Assembly: GCA_028829895.1 (NCBI GenBank)
Contig: CM054179.1
Location: 43,196,617 to 43,260,616 of the forward strand
Direction of reading: 5' to 3'
Source: Sinotaia quadrata
Lineage: Eukaryota > Mollusca > Gastropoda > Architaenioglossa > Viviparidae
DNA: 64,000 nt
In this document: in pieces, positions 12,861 through 25,692 of the stretch
How the letters are laid out: the number at the start of each line of letters is the position of its first letter
Numbering within the stretch: position 1 is the first letter of the stretch
The notes under the pieces: generated by a model
Told to the model about the DNA's origin: nothing
Seen by the model: the letters and a program-made list of their open reading frames with translations, nothing else
Databases searched by the model: none
Made by a program: the position numbers and the translations under genes

Positions 12861-13740
12861 TTTCTTTAGTTGGCTGGTTTGAAAAGAACCTTGTTGATCT
12901 CCAGCTTCCGAATCAGTTGCAGTTGCCTATTAACACTTTGAATTGCTCACTGCTTGAGAGTTATACTTGCAGTGACTTACGCGCTTTGTCTAAGGATTCT
13001 TAGTATATTTTGAATTAAATTAAAGATAATGTTCGTTCTCTCATATGCATATTTTACTTCCAACCTGCATTTCTGTCGCTTAGATATATCTGCGCGTTTT
13101 TATTCAAAACTGCTGCATTTTTACAAATTTTTAAAAAATGTGTGTCACTTTAAAATCAACAAGAACAAAAGAAAATATTTTCTTCTTCTTTTGTTTTTTT
13201 TTTCCCTTCCGGCCACTGAAGTATTGAGAGAGTGTTTGCTGATATCTAAATTACCAGTATTTGCATTTAATCCCTTCCTGAAAGCATTTCTGCTAATGAC
13301 CGAGAATGTTTTTGCATGACAGTAGTAATCTTTTGACGTAGTTTGACAAGAACAAAGCCCGTGCCCATATTAAGCTAAATTTTGCTTGCTCTGTTTTAAT
13401 ACTTCTGTTTTGTGTCTTTTTTTTTTAATTTTTAATTTCTACGTTTCCATAAGAAGAGAAAACAAACGAGAGCTGGTTTGCTGCGGTACTCTTGTGGCTT
13501 GAGTTAGACAAAGCAAATACGCCAAGTTACATTCGTTTATTAATTTTGTTATTACTCTTGCTTGCGAAAACATTCTAACACTTCAACAAAAAACAAAACA
13601 AAACAACAACATAAAACAATTACGCCACACCCCTGGGAAAAAATTGTATTTTTGTTTAAATTTTTAAAATATATGTATGTTACTATTTACTATTGTTTGA
13701 TTACCTTGTACTGTTGTAAATCGTTTGATTCAAACAGTAT

Positions 13741-13786
13741 TGGTTGATTGGTTGGCTGGCTGACTGGTTGGTTGGTTATTTGGTTA
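13741..13786. repeat. (TTGG)n-like tetranucleotide repeat
   Basis: An imperfect array of ttgg/ctgg units. Confidence 0.8.
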
Positions 13787-14314
13787 GGCAGTTAAACATT
13801 TTTTAAAATTTATTGCGGAATCGAGTGATGCATTGAATTGATTAAGAAATTGTATCTCACGACATTGATCTTAACAAATCCTTCCAGAAGAGTTTTATTT
13901 TGAACACTCTTTTTTTCACTTTGTATACACTCTTGTACAAAAGTCACTATCCTACTTTCGCCATGTTACAGGTGTTCAGATACAAATCCGTGCATAGGTT
14001 CGTGTGCGAAAATAATCCCACGTAACGGAATAAGTTGCCAAGACATTTATCAAAAATGTCTCTTAGAAGAAAATCGTTATGGTTTTCACCGTTTTCCGAT
14101 AATTATCTCCTTTTCGACGTTCCCGTAGCTAGCGGAAGCGTGCAGATGTTTTGCTTTAAGGGAGTTTCCACTTTATTTTTATTCTGGAACACCATAAACC
14201 CCGGCTACACAAGGACAGTAGTTTTTCCAAATGTTTTCTTTTCTGTTTGTCCTTTTGTATAAATCACTTTATTCCAGTTTTCCATGCAGGATGTTTCAAA
14301 AGGAGACACAAACG

Positions 14315-14326
14315 CATGCACGCGCA

Positions 14327-14382
<56 letters not shown>
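14315..14382. repeat. (CACG)n(CA)n microsatellite
   Basis: Several cacg units pass into about 20 CA units. Confidence 0.97.
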
Positions 14383-14385
<3 letters not shown>

Positions 14386-15269
14386 AGATATTATTAAAAT
14401 AAAATTTGGAAGAAAAAAGCGTCTACATATAATTGTACCCGTATAAACTTAATCATTTATTATTCTTATTTTTATTATTGATTCTTCTCTCGACTTATGT
14501 ATCTTTTAGGTTATATGGTTGTGGACATTAGTCTTGGAATCCTGTTAGGAATTACGGAGTTTGTGGGAACTTCCGAGGAGTACTACTTCTAGCACTGGGT
14601 CAGGTCAGTCAAAAGCTAGATGCTAGATGACCGAAAAGTCTCCGCTCTAGATTCTCATGTGAAGGAATCCGTGGAAGCATGGGTTCGAAACGATCAGTTG
14701 AATTGGTCCTGTCGGCAAGCTCTCTCCTTAAATCGAGATTTTCTAACTCAGCTACCAGAATTATACTTCGCTTCAAGGTCTTAGGATAAGAAGTAATAAT
14801 ATAAAAATATAAAATTCGTTTGCTTATTTATTGTATTAATCAAATACTCCTCCAGCTAAAACGTTGTCCCCCCAATGTTCCTTTTGCTACTGGTATTATT
14901 TCTGCTCTTACATTTCTAGGTTTGGGTTTCGGAGCAGAGATCCTGGTATTCATTCAATCTTTCTCTTTTCTCTTCCCTCTTTTGGTTTGATGTTTTTTTC
15001 CATTTGGTACAGAACGTCGAGGGTTACAGTTATCCTGTTGGAGTTGTTGGTAGCTACAATGTCTACTCTTCGGCAGGAATTACGCGATTTGTTCTTATTT
15101 CAAAGTAAAATTTTACTTCTGTTTCAACGACTTCTTTCGGGCGTCACATCTATGCTCATTTTATGTTTTCATTCCGACCTCGCTATGTCGGATTTTTGTT
15201 GATTCACTAGTGCTTTCGGATGTACACAATTACAGGCTAGAAACTTGTATCCAGATAGTTTATGATCTG

Positions 15270-15750
15270 TTATTTCATCCTTGGTCTTGCCGAGTTGGCA
15301 TTTGGGATCCTTTGAGAGCTTTTTGAATTTTTGCCTTGTGGATTTTTGTGTTTATGTTTGTTCTTACGCAGCAAACATGAGTGCTTGTGTTCTGGTTTTT
15401 CTGGTTTTAAACCAGTCTCAGCGATCGGTATTTCGATTGTCTTATTTATGTCCAATCGGTTTGTTGCGCGTATTGACCATGGAGGTCATTCTGACCCCAG
15501 TGGCTTGTTGAAATCTATTGTTATCTTTCATGTTTTTGTGAACCTACTGAAATGTATTGCTTTTAAGATGCAGTCTTTGATGTAAACTCCAAAATGTATT
15601 CGTAAGTTCTGTGATCTCGCCTTCAAAAGCGTCCTTATTTTTTTTAAATGTGTCATTGCCTTCAATTTTCTGAGATTTCATAGAGATCTGTTTTTGTTTT
15701 TCTGTCTACTTTATTGGTCATTTGCTGTTCCATCTATAACACTCACAACA

Positions 15751-15800
<50 letters not shown>

Positions 15801-16300
15801 GTAACTGATTACCGGTATGGCGTGCGCATTAATTGCCTGTGTTTGGTTCACACCATTTAAAAAGTTTTAATTTTAGAGTTTATTGTCTTGTTTCATATTC
15901 ACTGTTAATCTTCATCTTCTTGCGTGTTTTTTTTACTGCTGAAATATCCAAGGATACTTGTATCCTTTGTCCACTTAAATATCTGTGGATTTTATCTTTC
16001 TTCCCCATGATGATAAATCTTTCACACTTTCCAGTAGGAAATTCATCAGAATGGCCACACCGAACACAATTGACATTATTGATCAGCAAGTTGAGACTTT
16101 TCCATTTGTACGTTACTGGTGCGATCCTGTACAGTTTCAAAGTCGTAAGTATCCTCGAATGGGAAACTCACTGAGAGATTCTTTAGTCTTTGATACAGCA
16201 ACGATACATTTGTCCTACTTTGCTGTCTGCCAGGAGCAACCATTTTATCAATTGGAAGGTGGTCTTTAGTTTCTCTGCTACTAGGTCTAGTCCCCACTCC
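15270..16300 (-). mobile_element. Decayed retrotransposon gag-like ORF1 with zinc-knuckle remnant
   Basis: On the minus strand, peptides spread over three frames line up as the end of a non-LTR retrotransposon ORF1. A region near 16297-16076 contains FPFEDTYDFETVQDRTSN. It is followed near 16080-15960 by NVNCVRCGHSDEFPTGKCER, then FIIMGKKDKIHRYLSGQRI, and then by a Lys-rich tail (15455-15270). In Jockey-like ORF1 proteins a Cx2C...H...C knuckle is followed by a similar basic 'E/KKEI...I' helix, and this matches loosely. Frameshifts and stops separate the parts, so it is a fossil. No endonuclease or reverse transcriptase was seen following it at lower coordinates, so only an ORF1 portion survives. 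A chance resemblance is possible. Confidence 0.4.
15752..15799. repeat. (CA)n microsatellite
   Basis: About 24 CA units. It lies within the interval of the decayed minus-strand ORF1. Confidence 0.97.
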
Positions 16301-17363
16301 ACCCCCACCCCATTGTTGACTCTTGACTGGTAATCGGTTTGGTTCATCATCTTATCTGCTTTAATTCCTGATGCATAATATCAGTAGTTAGTGAGTACTT
16401 GCTTGAACGGTAGTTCTAGGTGCTCTACCTTTGTCGAGGTCCGTCGTAAATATTTATTTTTCCTTTAATCATCTAGGCTGGCAAGATTTGTGATGTCTAG
16501 TGTATTTTACATGTTTGCATGTTTAGCAATTGTTATTACTTTTGTTATTATAGGCAGCACAAAGGTGTATTTGTCATGACTCCGGTCAGAATTTCAGAGG
16601 GTAACCTGGCAGACGGTGGTGAGTCAGGGTGTATGCAACTTAAGTATATTTAGTAGGGTCAGGATTTTAACTTGTATTTGGGTTTTGTGTTTTGTTTGTT
16701 TTTAACAAACAAGCTACTTATCATATTGGACGGACTTTGGGATGAAGGGTCTGTATTCCTGCGGTGAGGCGGGTTAAGGTTGGCTAGTGCGAAATTTTGT
16801 GGCCGTATTACGATTCCCCTGCAAACTTTCTCACAGAAATTTAAACACTTTAGTTGGCGTTAACGTTACAACATAGTGTCTGCAGTCCAGAACCCGTTCA
16901 AGGCAGCCTACAGATCTTATAAAGAAAATAATGTCAAATATTCTTCACACCTCACCCATCTCTCTCAACAGTTAACTTTTAATGTTCTTATAAAAGATAA
17001 TTGAGATTTGTGGGTTTTTGACATTCGCACCTATGTAAACAGAGCCGTCAAGACGCGAACTGTCACTCGTGAGAGACCTAACCGTCACCACGGGATAGCA
17101 TCTCGTGAAGATAACAGACAGAACCCGCACCCGTTTATACTGTTTGTTTTTTTAAAATTATAGTAAGTTGAATATAGTAAGGTAACCTTAGCACACCATT
17201 GGTTATAAGAGATGCAAATATATTTGTTTTAATCTCTGATGTATGGTTGATTTGTCTGTATTAATTTCTTTGTTGTGCGAATTTTTGTGTCAGTTGAGAA
17301 AACGAGATGTTAATATTTACTTTATTAATGAAGAAAATGAATGTTCTTTCTTTCTCTCATTCA

Positions 17364-17368
17364 TACAC

Positions 17369-17445
<77 letters not shown>
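17364..17445. repeat. (CA)n microsatellite
   Basis: About 40 CA units with two early interruptions. Confidence 0.97.
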
Positions 17446-17448
<3 letters not shown>

Positions 17449-18337
17449 ACAAACTACTTGGATAACAATGATAAGACCATGTAAGGAGCTCGCTTTATTA
17501 TTTTATACTGCAACTCAGCATCCCCTTCAAACACCTACCCCTCCCCCCACCAAAAAAAAAATATATATATCTTAGCAATATTTTGCAAAGCTGCATTCAG
17601 GTGCCATAAATAATTTAACTGTGACCTGCACTCGACGTTCAAGTCTTAATTACTTGACGCAATTAGTTTCGCTTTGCTGACGTCTTTTCTGTCCATTTTT
17701 AAAGTTCCTTGTGGCATCAGTGCTCGAGCTTACATCGAGAAATATATCCCGTGTCTCTCCATTTGGTGCTTATAATGATGTCGTACAGGAACGCGAGGAT
17801 TTGCCGAGTACTTGTTTATTTTTACGGGTCATAATGAGAGACGTCTTTGGGTTTTTTAAATCTAGCACCGTCGATACTTCTGTGAGATCTGAAAACTAAA
17901 AATATTTATGTGCTACTGGATTTTTTTTAAATGAAGATTTAAATGGAACATCAATTTATCTGCGTATATGCAGTTGTAAATTATGGCGGCCGTGGTTCCG
18001 TTAGATCCTTCCTCTCTTGCATCGTAGGACATTCTCGGCCCTGGATAGTTTAGGAGGAAGTTGGTTCCCCTCACTGTTTTCTGGGGTCGCGACCACACTA
18101 GATGGACCGTTCAATATCTAACTTTTCCCCCCACCATCACCAAGGGTGGGTCCTATCAAATATTTTCGCTTGCGTATCTAATAAACGAAAGATTAATGTC
18201 GATTATTGTTTTAAGTGTACACTTAGCACAAATATTAAATTTGTCACTTACATTGTTCTTTTCTTTCTCCCCATTCTCTCCTGTTCTTTATCCTGTCCTC
18301 ACCCCATCCGTCTGTTATTTGTATTTAAAATTTGTGT

Positions 18338-18361
18338 TTGTGTGTGTGTGTGTGTGTGTGT
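18338..18361. repeat. Short (GT)n microsatellite
   Basis: About 11 GT units. Confidence 0.9.
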
Positions 18362-18607
18362 CAGTATTTCTTTCTCATTTGACTTTTACTACATTTTCTT
18401 CCGCACGTTAATTTCCATTTTTCTTAACTGAAAAAAATATTATTCCCCCTTTTGGCACCATACTCATTTGCTTGTTGTGTTTTTTTTATAATTAACTAAA
18501 AACGTCATTTGTCCTCGGTTCCCCTGCGTCCTACATTTCTGATTAATGTATTATGAATCACTAATTCCTCCCACTTCCCAACATACACACACGCTCCCTC
18601 CCTCTCC

Positions 18608-18681
<74 letters not shown>

Positions 18682-18811
18682 AATTTCTTTGCAGTGAAGC
18701 AGTCATCGTGTACATATCTGACATTTTGTGTCTAACTTGTTCTTGTGGTATTTATAGTTCATTTTCCAGACCAAAACGAACTTGGTACGACAAGGCCACT
18801 GAGCTACGTCC

Positions 18812-18899
<88 letters not shown>

Positions 18900-19050
18900 A
18901 ATCTGTCTCTCTTTCTCTCTCCATCAATTTCTTTGCAGCGAAACATTGTATACATATCTGACATTTTGTGCCTAACTTGTTCTTGTTGTTTATAATTCAT
19001 TTTCCAGTCCTAAACGAACGTGGTACGACAAGGCCACTGAGCTACGCCCT
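18608..19050 (+). repeat. Duplicated block: (CT)n tract plus about 135-bp unit, two copies
   Basis: Two units each consist of a long CT tract (18608-18676 and 18814-18897) followed by a similar unique segment (18677-18812 and 18921-19050). The unique segment starts ccat(a/c)aatttctttgcag. It contains tacatatctgacattttgtg and ends tacgacaaggccactgagct. Each copy carries two acceptor-like sites (ctttgcag and cattttccag). The array ends 47 bp before the MOCOS exon at 19098. The terminal cgtagctcagtgg, read on the minus strand, resembles a tRNA A-box, so the unit may derive from a SINE head. Confidence 0.85.
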
Positions 19051-19097
19051 TTAACATTATACTACTACTGCTACTGATGATTATGGTCTGGTTGCAG

Positions 19098-19254
19098 GAA
19101 TAACCTATGTGGATCATGCCGGGGCCACGCTTTATGCCAGAAGCCAAATGGCTGCCGTTTTCGAGGACCTCACAACAAACGTGTACGGCAACCCTCACAG
19201 CAGCAGCGCGTCAAGCCGCCTTACCGCGGACTCCATCGACCAGGTTCGATTCAG
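19098..19254 (+). CDS. MOCOS: MOCOS internal exon (start of NifS-like domain)
   Basis: This exon encodes 51 full codons plus two bases at each end. It shows the N-terminal signature of molybdenum cofactor sulfurase: ITYVDHAGATLYARSQ, followed by the YGNPHS motif and ending in DSIDQVRFR. In the family this region begins the class-V aminotransferase (NifS/cysteine desulfurase-like) domain, which uses PLP to strip sulfur from cysteine for transfer to the Mo cofactor. The acceptor is ttgcag at 19092-19097. It has a poor pyrimidine tract, because the upstream bases are ctactgatgattatggtctg. The donor is gtacgt at 19255. The reading frame is closed upstream by an in-frame TAA at 19052-19054, which confirms the acceptor position. 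The previous exon must end with one base of a codon (likely Gly or Arg). The last two bases, ag, join the first base of the exon at 41349 to give Arg, as the family sequence expects. The exon is clearly more GC-rich than its surroundings. Confidence 0.93.
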
Positions 19255-19862
19255 GTACGTCTGTCTGTGGCGGTCATTGGGAATGCGTGTCGAAGAGTTA
19301 CCGTCCTTGGCTCCCATGTGACGTAAAGAACACTCACGATTAGGTCGCTTTTACGCTTTAATCTGTAGACTAGTAGTACTGTTTTGAGTAGATGTTTTTA
19401 ATGCTTGAGCTTTACCGGTTTGCTAACCTTTTCTTATTTCACTTCTGAAAAGTGCCATTTGAATTTGTTGTTGTGGCTTGATTTCTTTGTCATTAATATT
19501 ATTGTGTCGGTTTTGATATTAGTAGTAAATGACTTATTTCAACTAAGATAATTATAGTACAGGCATGAAAATCAATTTGTAAATGTTATCTCCCCGCTAA
19601 TTTCTTCGCCAACAGTGTTCTAATGACATGGAATGGTACTTCATGTTTACTGCGGCCGTAATAACAAAACTGGAATTTTATGCACAGCTTAAGAACTATC
19701 TGATTCCTGTGTTTACAGGTTGATTTTCATCACAGAATATCTTACTAGAGTTCATTGTAAGGCTAATTTTATTTTTTATCATGGTTCTTTTATCGGCTGT
19801 TAATTATTTTTAGCGTCTTTGAGAGGAGTTTTATTTAATGGGTAATATATATACATATACAC

Positions 19863-19891
19863 ATGTGTGTGTGTGCGCGCGCGCGCGCGCA
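19863..19891. repeat. (GT)n(GC)n alternating purine-pyrimidine tract
   Basis: Six GT units are followed by eight GC units. Such alternating sequence favours Z-DNA. A similar tract lies at 49884-49909. Confidence 0.95.
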
Positions 19892-20435
19892 TTAACTGTA
19901 ATGTGTTGGTAGGGTGCATGGAGATGTGAAGACTTACTGATTTTTCAACAATTACCAGTGCCGGATTTAGTATATAATTACACTGCTTTGGTTTCCAGTG
20001 TGAAAATGCATCTCAGTCTTGCGTGAGTGAATCTGTATCGCATGAGACTAAGTATGTCTTTCTGTCTGACTGAGTAGACACTAATGCTGATTTTGTTTTC
20101 TGCCCCAGGTAAAGTCCCCACGAGTCGGGGTTATTTGAGAGATTTTCTTTACGACTTTTGCGTAAATCATTCTCTAGTGTAAAACTAAATAATTAATGAG
20201 GAATTTTTTAAATGTCCAGCTCATTGAAGAAAAACTTATGATTTTATGTCAACTATGAGGAAAAATTCATAACATCTTTCCCGCAAGAAAACGTGATGCC
20301 CGGACCATTTCGTAAAAATATGACGTCAAACCATACTTGGTGATTAATAATTATGTCCATCTAAGTCTTTCTTGATGATTGTAAAACAGCTTTGATTCAT
20401 TGTAATACTCTTGTAATCTATAATATGTAGGGCAT

Positions 20436-20552
20436 GCTATCTATCTATCTATCTATCTATCTATCTGTCTATCTATCTATCTGTCTGTCTGTCTGTCTGT
20501 CCGTCTGTTTATATGTCTGTCCATCCATCCATCCGTCTGTCTATCTGTCTGT
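20436..20552. repeat. (CTAT)n/(CTGT)n tetranucleotide repeat
   Basis: About 29 units of ctat, ctgt and variant tetranucleotides (ccat, ccgt) in blocks. Confidence 0.97.
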
Positions 20553-22059
20553 TGGCCTACCAGTTCAGAAAAGAAAGCTCCTGTATTTGTGCAATTTATC
20601 TATAACAGTTCACCAGGAGCTTGCGAATTAAATGTGAATACAGTCAGTTCTCTGTACTCTGTAATACATGTATTGATACGACAGCCCCGGCAGTCACAGT
20701 CACAGAGATTGCATTATGTTCTGTCTTGGAGGAGTAAACAAAAAGTAAAAATTACTCAACAGGCGTTTGTTTTGTGCACAGTTTTAAGAAAAAAAGTTTA
20801 AAAGAACTATACAAAGATGTATACCAACTGATAACTGATATACTGTATTTCCAGTTTACATCTAAAGTGATTTTGCATAATGGATATTTCCGAATAATCG
20901 AATTGATCTGCATGCAGTTAAAAATTAACTGCATGAGAGTTTTATTCTATGTAGACATCAACTAATTGATATTTTCTTTTTCTTTTTGTGCCTCCAACAG
21001 TTAAACTTCCACTGATCTGCAATATTAACTGTGTATTGGCTTGCCGATCGCTAACGAAAGGAACACTTGGTCTGTGACCGTCACTAAAATGGTGCCAACT
21101 ACTAATAAAATGACCATTTGGTCTATGGCATCAGAAAGCTGTGAACATATATATCCACTTAGCTTTTAATGTTTTCACCTGGGTCTGAAAAATATTCAGA
21201 CAACCAAAACAAAATAATTTGTATTGTATAATAAGCATGAAATATTAAACAGAACAAAATGGTAAATTTATTATTATTATAATTACTACGGGCTGAATTT
21301 TTTTTTTTTTTTTTGCATGTAAAGCGAATTATGTCCCATTGTCCAGTAAATATATAAGAACGTGTTAATGCATATTTTAAAAATTATATTGAAGAAATAT
21401 ATTCTGTTTTGTTCTATTTATTGATTTTTCTTTTATTAACAATAGCTATAAAGTCCGCAGTTCGACAGCTTTGGTTGACTGACTAGATATTTATCTAAAG
21501 CGATCCGGCATAATGGCATGGATGCTGCCAGTCCGCAGTTCCTAGCCGGTGGCTGCCATCGCCTTCCAGCAAAAATAATTTGAAACGGCAAAATTGGCAT
21601 TCTGCAGACTGACACGTTTTGTTGGCTTCCAGTACTTTTAGAATTGTTACACTTACGGATGACGTATATTCGCTAGAGTTTTCTCTTTGACTGGACAATA
21701 TCCGGGAACGATTGTCTGTCGGAATGAGAGGATTACCAAGGATTTTTAGGATTCTATTTAGGTAAAGCCAGGCAGACTGCCGAAGGGTGGTTCTGTATCC
21801 TAGTGAGACTACTGAGACCCTTGTTTTCATTTCGGTGTGTTGACTTCAATTGCCTTTTAGAGTACAGAGCTTGGGATTGGCTTTTTCGAAAGGTCGTTCT
21901 GTGCTCACCCACAGCGCGTTTAAAGAAGCCAAAGAATTTAGATTCTCTAAACAATAAATTTTAATTACAAGTTTGCTAGTGGAGGCGGTATACATTCGAG
22001 ATTATGCAGTTGCTATAAATAGACCCCGATCTTAATACTTTCAAGATATGTTCATTGTG

Positions 22060-22420
22060 TAGTTTAACTTCGCCCCTGATTCTACATACTTTTAGATACT
22101 GACAGTGTGTGATTGTAGTTTAACTTCACCCCTGATTTTACATACTGTCAGTGTGCGATTGCAATTTACCATTGATCCTGATTTTACATACTTTTAGATA
22201 CTGTCAGTGTGTGATTGTAGTTTAACTTCACCCCTGATTTTACATACTTTGAGATACTGTCAGTGTGTGATTGTGGTTTAACTTCACCCCTGATTTTACA
22301 TACTTTGAGATACTGTCAGTGTGCGATTGTAATTTACCATTGATCCTGATTTTACATACTTTCAATATATTTTCAATTTGTGATTGTTGTTTACCATTGA
22401 ACTTCATTTTATTGACCGCA
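22060..22420. repeat. Tandem repeat of about 57 bp, six to seven copies
   Basis: Units share cctgattttacatacttt, then gatactgtcagtgtg and ttgtagtttaacttcaccc. Two unit subtypes appear: ttaacttcacccctg and tttaccattgatcctg. Confidence 0.9.
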
Positions 22421-23189
22421 GTCACATATATGCAGTTTCTGAGTGTAGCTTACCAACGCTAGTGACATTTTATTCCAGAAATTTACAATTTGCGAATTCA
22501 GTTCATTATTGACCCTGGTTAACGACACGTTCATCATACATTTAGTATACACGCGTAGCTTATCTAAGACCTGAATCTTACATAATTGAAATATTACATA
22601 GTTTATATATATATAGACAGCTCTGATTTTACACACATTCGAGATGGATGCTAAAAGTAATGTACTGAAGGCACCATGAAGACCTACTTAGCTTACGTAA
22701 TTAGTATCACTGTTTACGACTTAAGAAGTTAAATATTAGCTTGATAGCTGGACTCCTGTGGTTGCATTGCAGGACCACTGTGAACCATATACATTTTGTA
22801 GTAATGTTAACCTTTTAATTTAATGAACATGTTCTATAGCTTTTTTTACATAAAAAACAACTTTCCTTTACATAAAAATAATACACAGATTTTCAAAGCA
22901 ACTGTTGTTCTTTCCATTACAAGTGATAAATACAGATCAATACAAACAGTTAAAGCATTGCTAAAGTGCAGTTATAAAAGAAAGACAAGAAAAGTGCATT
23001 TAAATTTTAATATTTTAAATTTACAGTTAAGCGTGCAATTAGATAAGCAATATTAGTTGTTGTTTTTTAAACTGGCGAATATTTGCGGTATTGCATTGCC
23101 TGCATGCGTGCGTGTATGTATGAATGTATTTGTGTATATGTATGATACATGCGTGGGTGGGCGGAGTGTGAGGAAGTTAAATAGTGTGT

Positions 23190-23192
23190 GTG

Positions 23193-23225
<33 letters not shown>

Positions 23226-23226
23226 C
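23190..23226. repeat. (GT)n(GA)n compound microsatellite
   Basis: About ten GT units are followed by about seven GA units. Read on the minus strand this is (CT)n then (CA)n, the same order as the other compound tracts. Confidence 0.93.
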
Positions 23227-23654
23227 GCACGAACACAATAACATACGTGAAGAAAAACCAGAAAGATATACGGACTTGGATAGAGAGCGATAGTGTTGAT
23301 AAGTTGCCTTTTTTTATTATATTAGGTAAGAAATTATTTTCCAGACATAGAATTCCGTGCCTTGTGCACCTGGCCATTGCCCAAGGTAAGCTGTCATTGC
23401 CGAGATAGTATTTCATACGTGCCTATCATCTTTGGCTGTATACCTGTCCCGGTCACAAACTCACCTTTAAGCGCTGGGGAATCCAGTTTTAACACTTAAG
23501 TACTCTTTTTAATTATACTAATAGTGTACCTTATTTATTTATTGTTATTAATGCGCGATCTTAGGACTCAGAAACACCTACATGGTTTCTTGATTACGTC
23601 AATTTTCAAATGCATGTTCAATCGGTCTTAAAGTTTTTAAATATGTATTGTTTA

Positions 23655-24450
23655 CAAGCTGTCAGTTTTGAAACACACTCTTTATATAGACAGTGAGTCA
23701 CTATATACACTGACAGTATGTCAGTTTCCCAACACACTGTGTACATACACAGTATGTCAGTTTTTCAAACACACATTACATGCGGATGTGTATCAGTTTT
23801 CAAACGCACATTGTTACAGGCAATAAATCAGGTTTCATATAAACTCTGTCATTTTTCATATACACGTTATGTATAGATAATGTCATTTTAAATATACACA
23901 GTATATATACACAATTGAAACAGTGTAAGTTTTCATATACACATTACGTCACTTTTCAAATCTACAATGCATCAATAACACAGTCATCAATTTTTTCATT
24001 ACTGAGTGCATCCGTTTTCATTTACAGTGTACAATTAGTAAAAATATCATTTTCCCACTTATTAAGAACATACAGAGAGTGTCAATTTTGGTATAAATAA
24101 TATGCCAGTTTTCAAATACACAGAACGTTAATTTTCAGATACACAGCAAATTTACTGACAGTATTTTATTATTTAGGGGGTTGGGGTTGTCAACTCAGTA
24201 TATGCAAACAGAATGTCCATTTTTAAACATGGTGTATACAGACAGAACATCAAATGTAAAACACATGCATTTAGACAGTTTTAGACAAAAATGTCAGTTT
24301 TCAAGCTCAGAATATGTACAGTCTTCCAACACTCAGTGCATCTAGACAAAAGGAAAAAAAAGTCATTTTCAAGCTCAGAATATATATATATGTAGATATA
24401 CTGATAGTGCGTTAATTTTCCAATAACATTCACAGAATATATATATTATT
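23655..24450. repeat. Highly degenerate repeat around gtcagttttcaaacacac
   Basis: The motif (a/g)tcagttttc(a/c)a(a/t)a(c/t)acac recurs about every 40-60 bp with variable spacers, often with acagtatat between copies. Boundaries are uncertain. Confidence 0.55.
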
Positions 24451-24806
24451 ATAAATAAAACTTATTCTAATGCATTCTCAGACCATTTTCTGCCCTTTCT
24501 TTTCTGTGGATGCAGAGTTGTCTCGCATGTCAGTGTTAGGTTTCTTGTCAAACACACGTTGCTTCTTGTGTTAATAAGCTCACATATACATAGGGCATAT
24601 ACGCAAACACAGAGACATACAGATAGATAGAGAAACCGTCATTAACTATGAATTTGTTAAAGTGAAATGTAGCCTTCAAACTTTGATACTTTAACATTCA
24701 GATAATGTTGATTCGGCAATAGTTTTATTAATTCTTTTTGTGTGCGTATATGAAAGTAGATTGTATATATATGTGTATTACATGTGATATGCATGTACAT
24801 TATGTG

Positions 24807-24810
<4 letters not shown>

Positions 24811-24850
<40 letters not shown>

Positions 24851-24915
24851 TTTGTGTGTGTGTGTGCATGCGTGCGTGCGTGTTTTTTATGTGTGTGTGT
24901 GTGTGTGTGTGTGTG
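24811..24915. repeat. Interrupted (GT)n microsatellite
   Basis: Two GT tracts are separated by a gtgcgtgcgtgcgtg segment. Confidence 0.95.
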
Positions 24916-25621
24916 GATATTTATGATTCTGTAGAAGATTATGGTTTATGTGTCTGTGTTGAAGTACACATAATCAGAGTGACACGTAGACAGATTGCCA
25001 GCGGCAGATAGCCACTCGTAATGCAGTCCGTTGATGTGCCGCTGTCTTAATGAAGTTATGAAATTATGTCCAGACCGAGAAATTTAGATCGGTCCACGCC
25101 ACCTGCACGTAGCCATCGTCCAAAGTAAACAGTGCCACGATATATTTGTACAGACGTAATGTCCTTTTACTGTCGACAGAAGACCTGGCCATTTCCATCA
25201 CTAATGGACTGTCCGTGCACGCTCATGGCCAGAGTTGTCTCTCGTGTTTTTTTTTTAACTCTCTAATATGTCTCAGTCTTCGGGATGTCTCGGCCTCTGT
25301 CGGTTTGTCTGTCTCTGCTTCTCTCTGCGTCAGTGTTTCTTTCTCTTCATTTCTCTTTCTTATCGTTCTCTCGGTCACTGACTTTCCCCCTTCCCCTTCT
25401 ATCTCTTTCTGTCGCTCTTTCCAGTTTTTTCTCTCAGCTTTCTCCTTCTTTCTTCGTCCCTCTTTCCCACTCTCCTCTCTCTGCCTCTCACTTCATTAAT
25501 CACTCTCTCAGCAACCCTCCCCTGTACATCTTAGAGAGTAACTCACTTTTACTCAACAGTTTTAAAACTTCACATTTTACACACACACATTCACATGCTC
25601 ACACACAGGCACACGCACGCG

Positions 25622-25625
<4 letters not shown>

Positions 25626-25691
<66 letters not shown>
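25626..25691. repeat. Compound microsatellite (CT)n(CA)n
   Basis: About 14 CT units are followed by about 18 CA units. It is preceded by a CT-rich imperfect stretch from about 25260. Confidence 0.97.

Positions 25692-25692
<1 letters not shown>

Noticed and set aside
14600..14715. tRNA-like B-box gggttcgaaac on the + strand
   Set aside because: No pairing T-stem and no convincing A-box. A single short match is expected by chance.
16552..16599. Possible MOCOS first exon ending ...VRISEG in phase 1 (acceptor tatag, donor gtaacc)
   Set aside because: The phase would fit, but the residues lack the expected EF-x-RL motif before the Gly and the segment is very short. It looks like chance.
17711..17807. 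Open frame with YNDVVQEREDLP that could splice in phase 1 to the exon at 19098
   Set aside because: It superficially resembles a MOCOS N-terminus, but the only donor (gtactt) is weak and the residues before the junction do not match the conserved RL-x-G spacing.
21495..21954. Overlapping minus-strand frames of 111 and 66 codons
   Set aside because: No recognised motif. The frames overlap out of phase and lie in ordinary intronic sequence.
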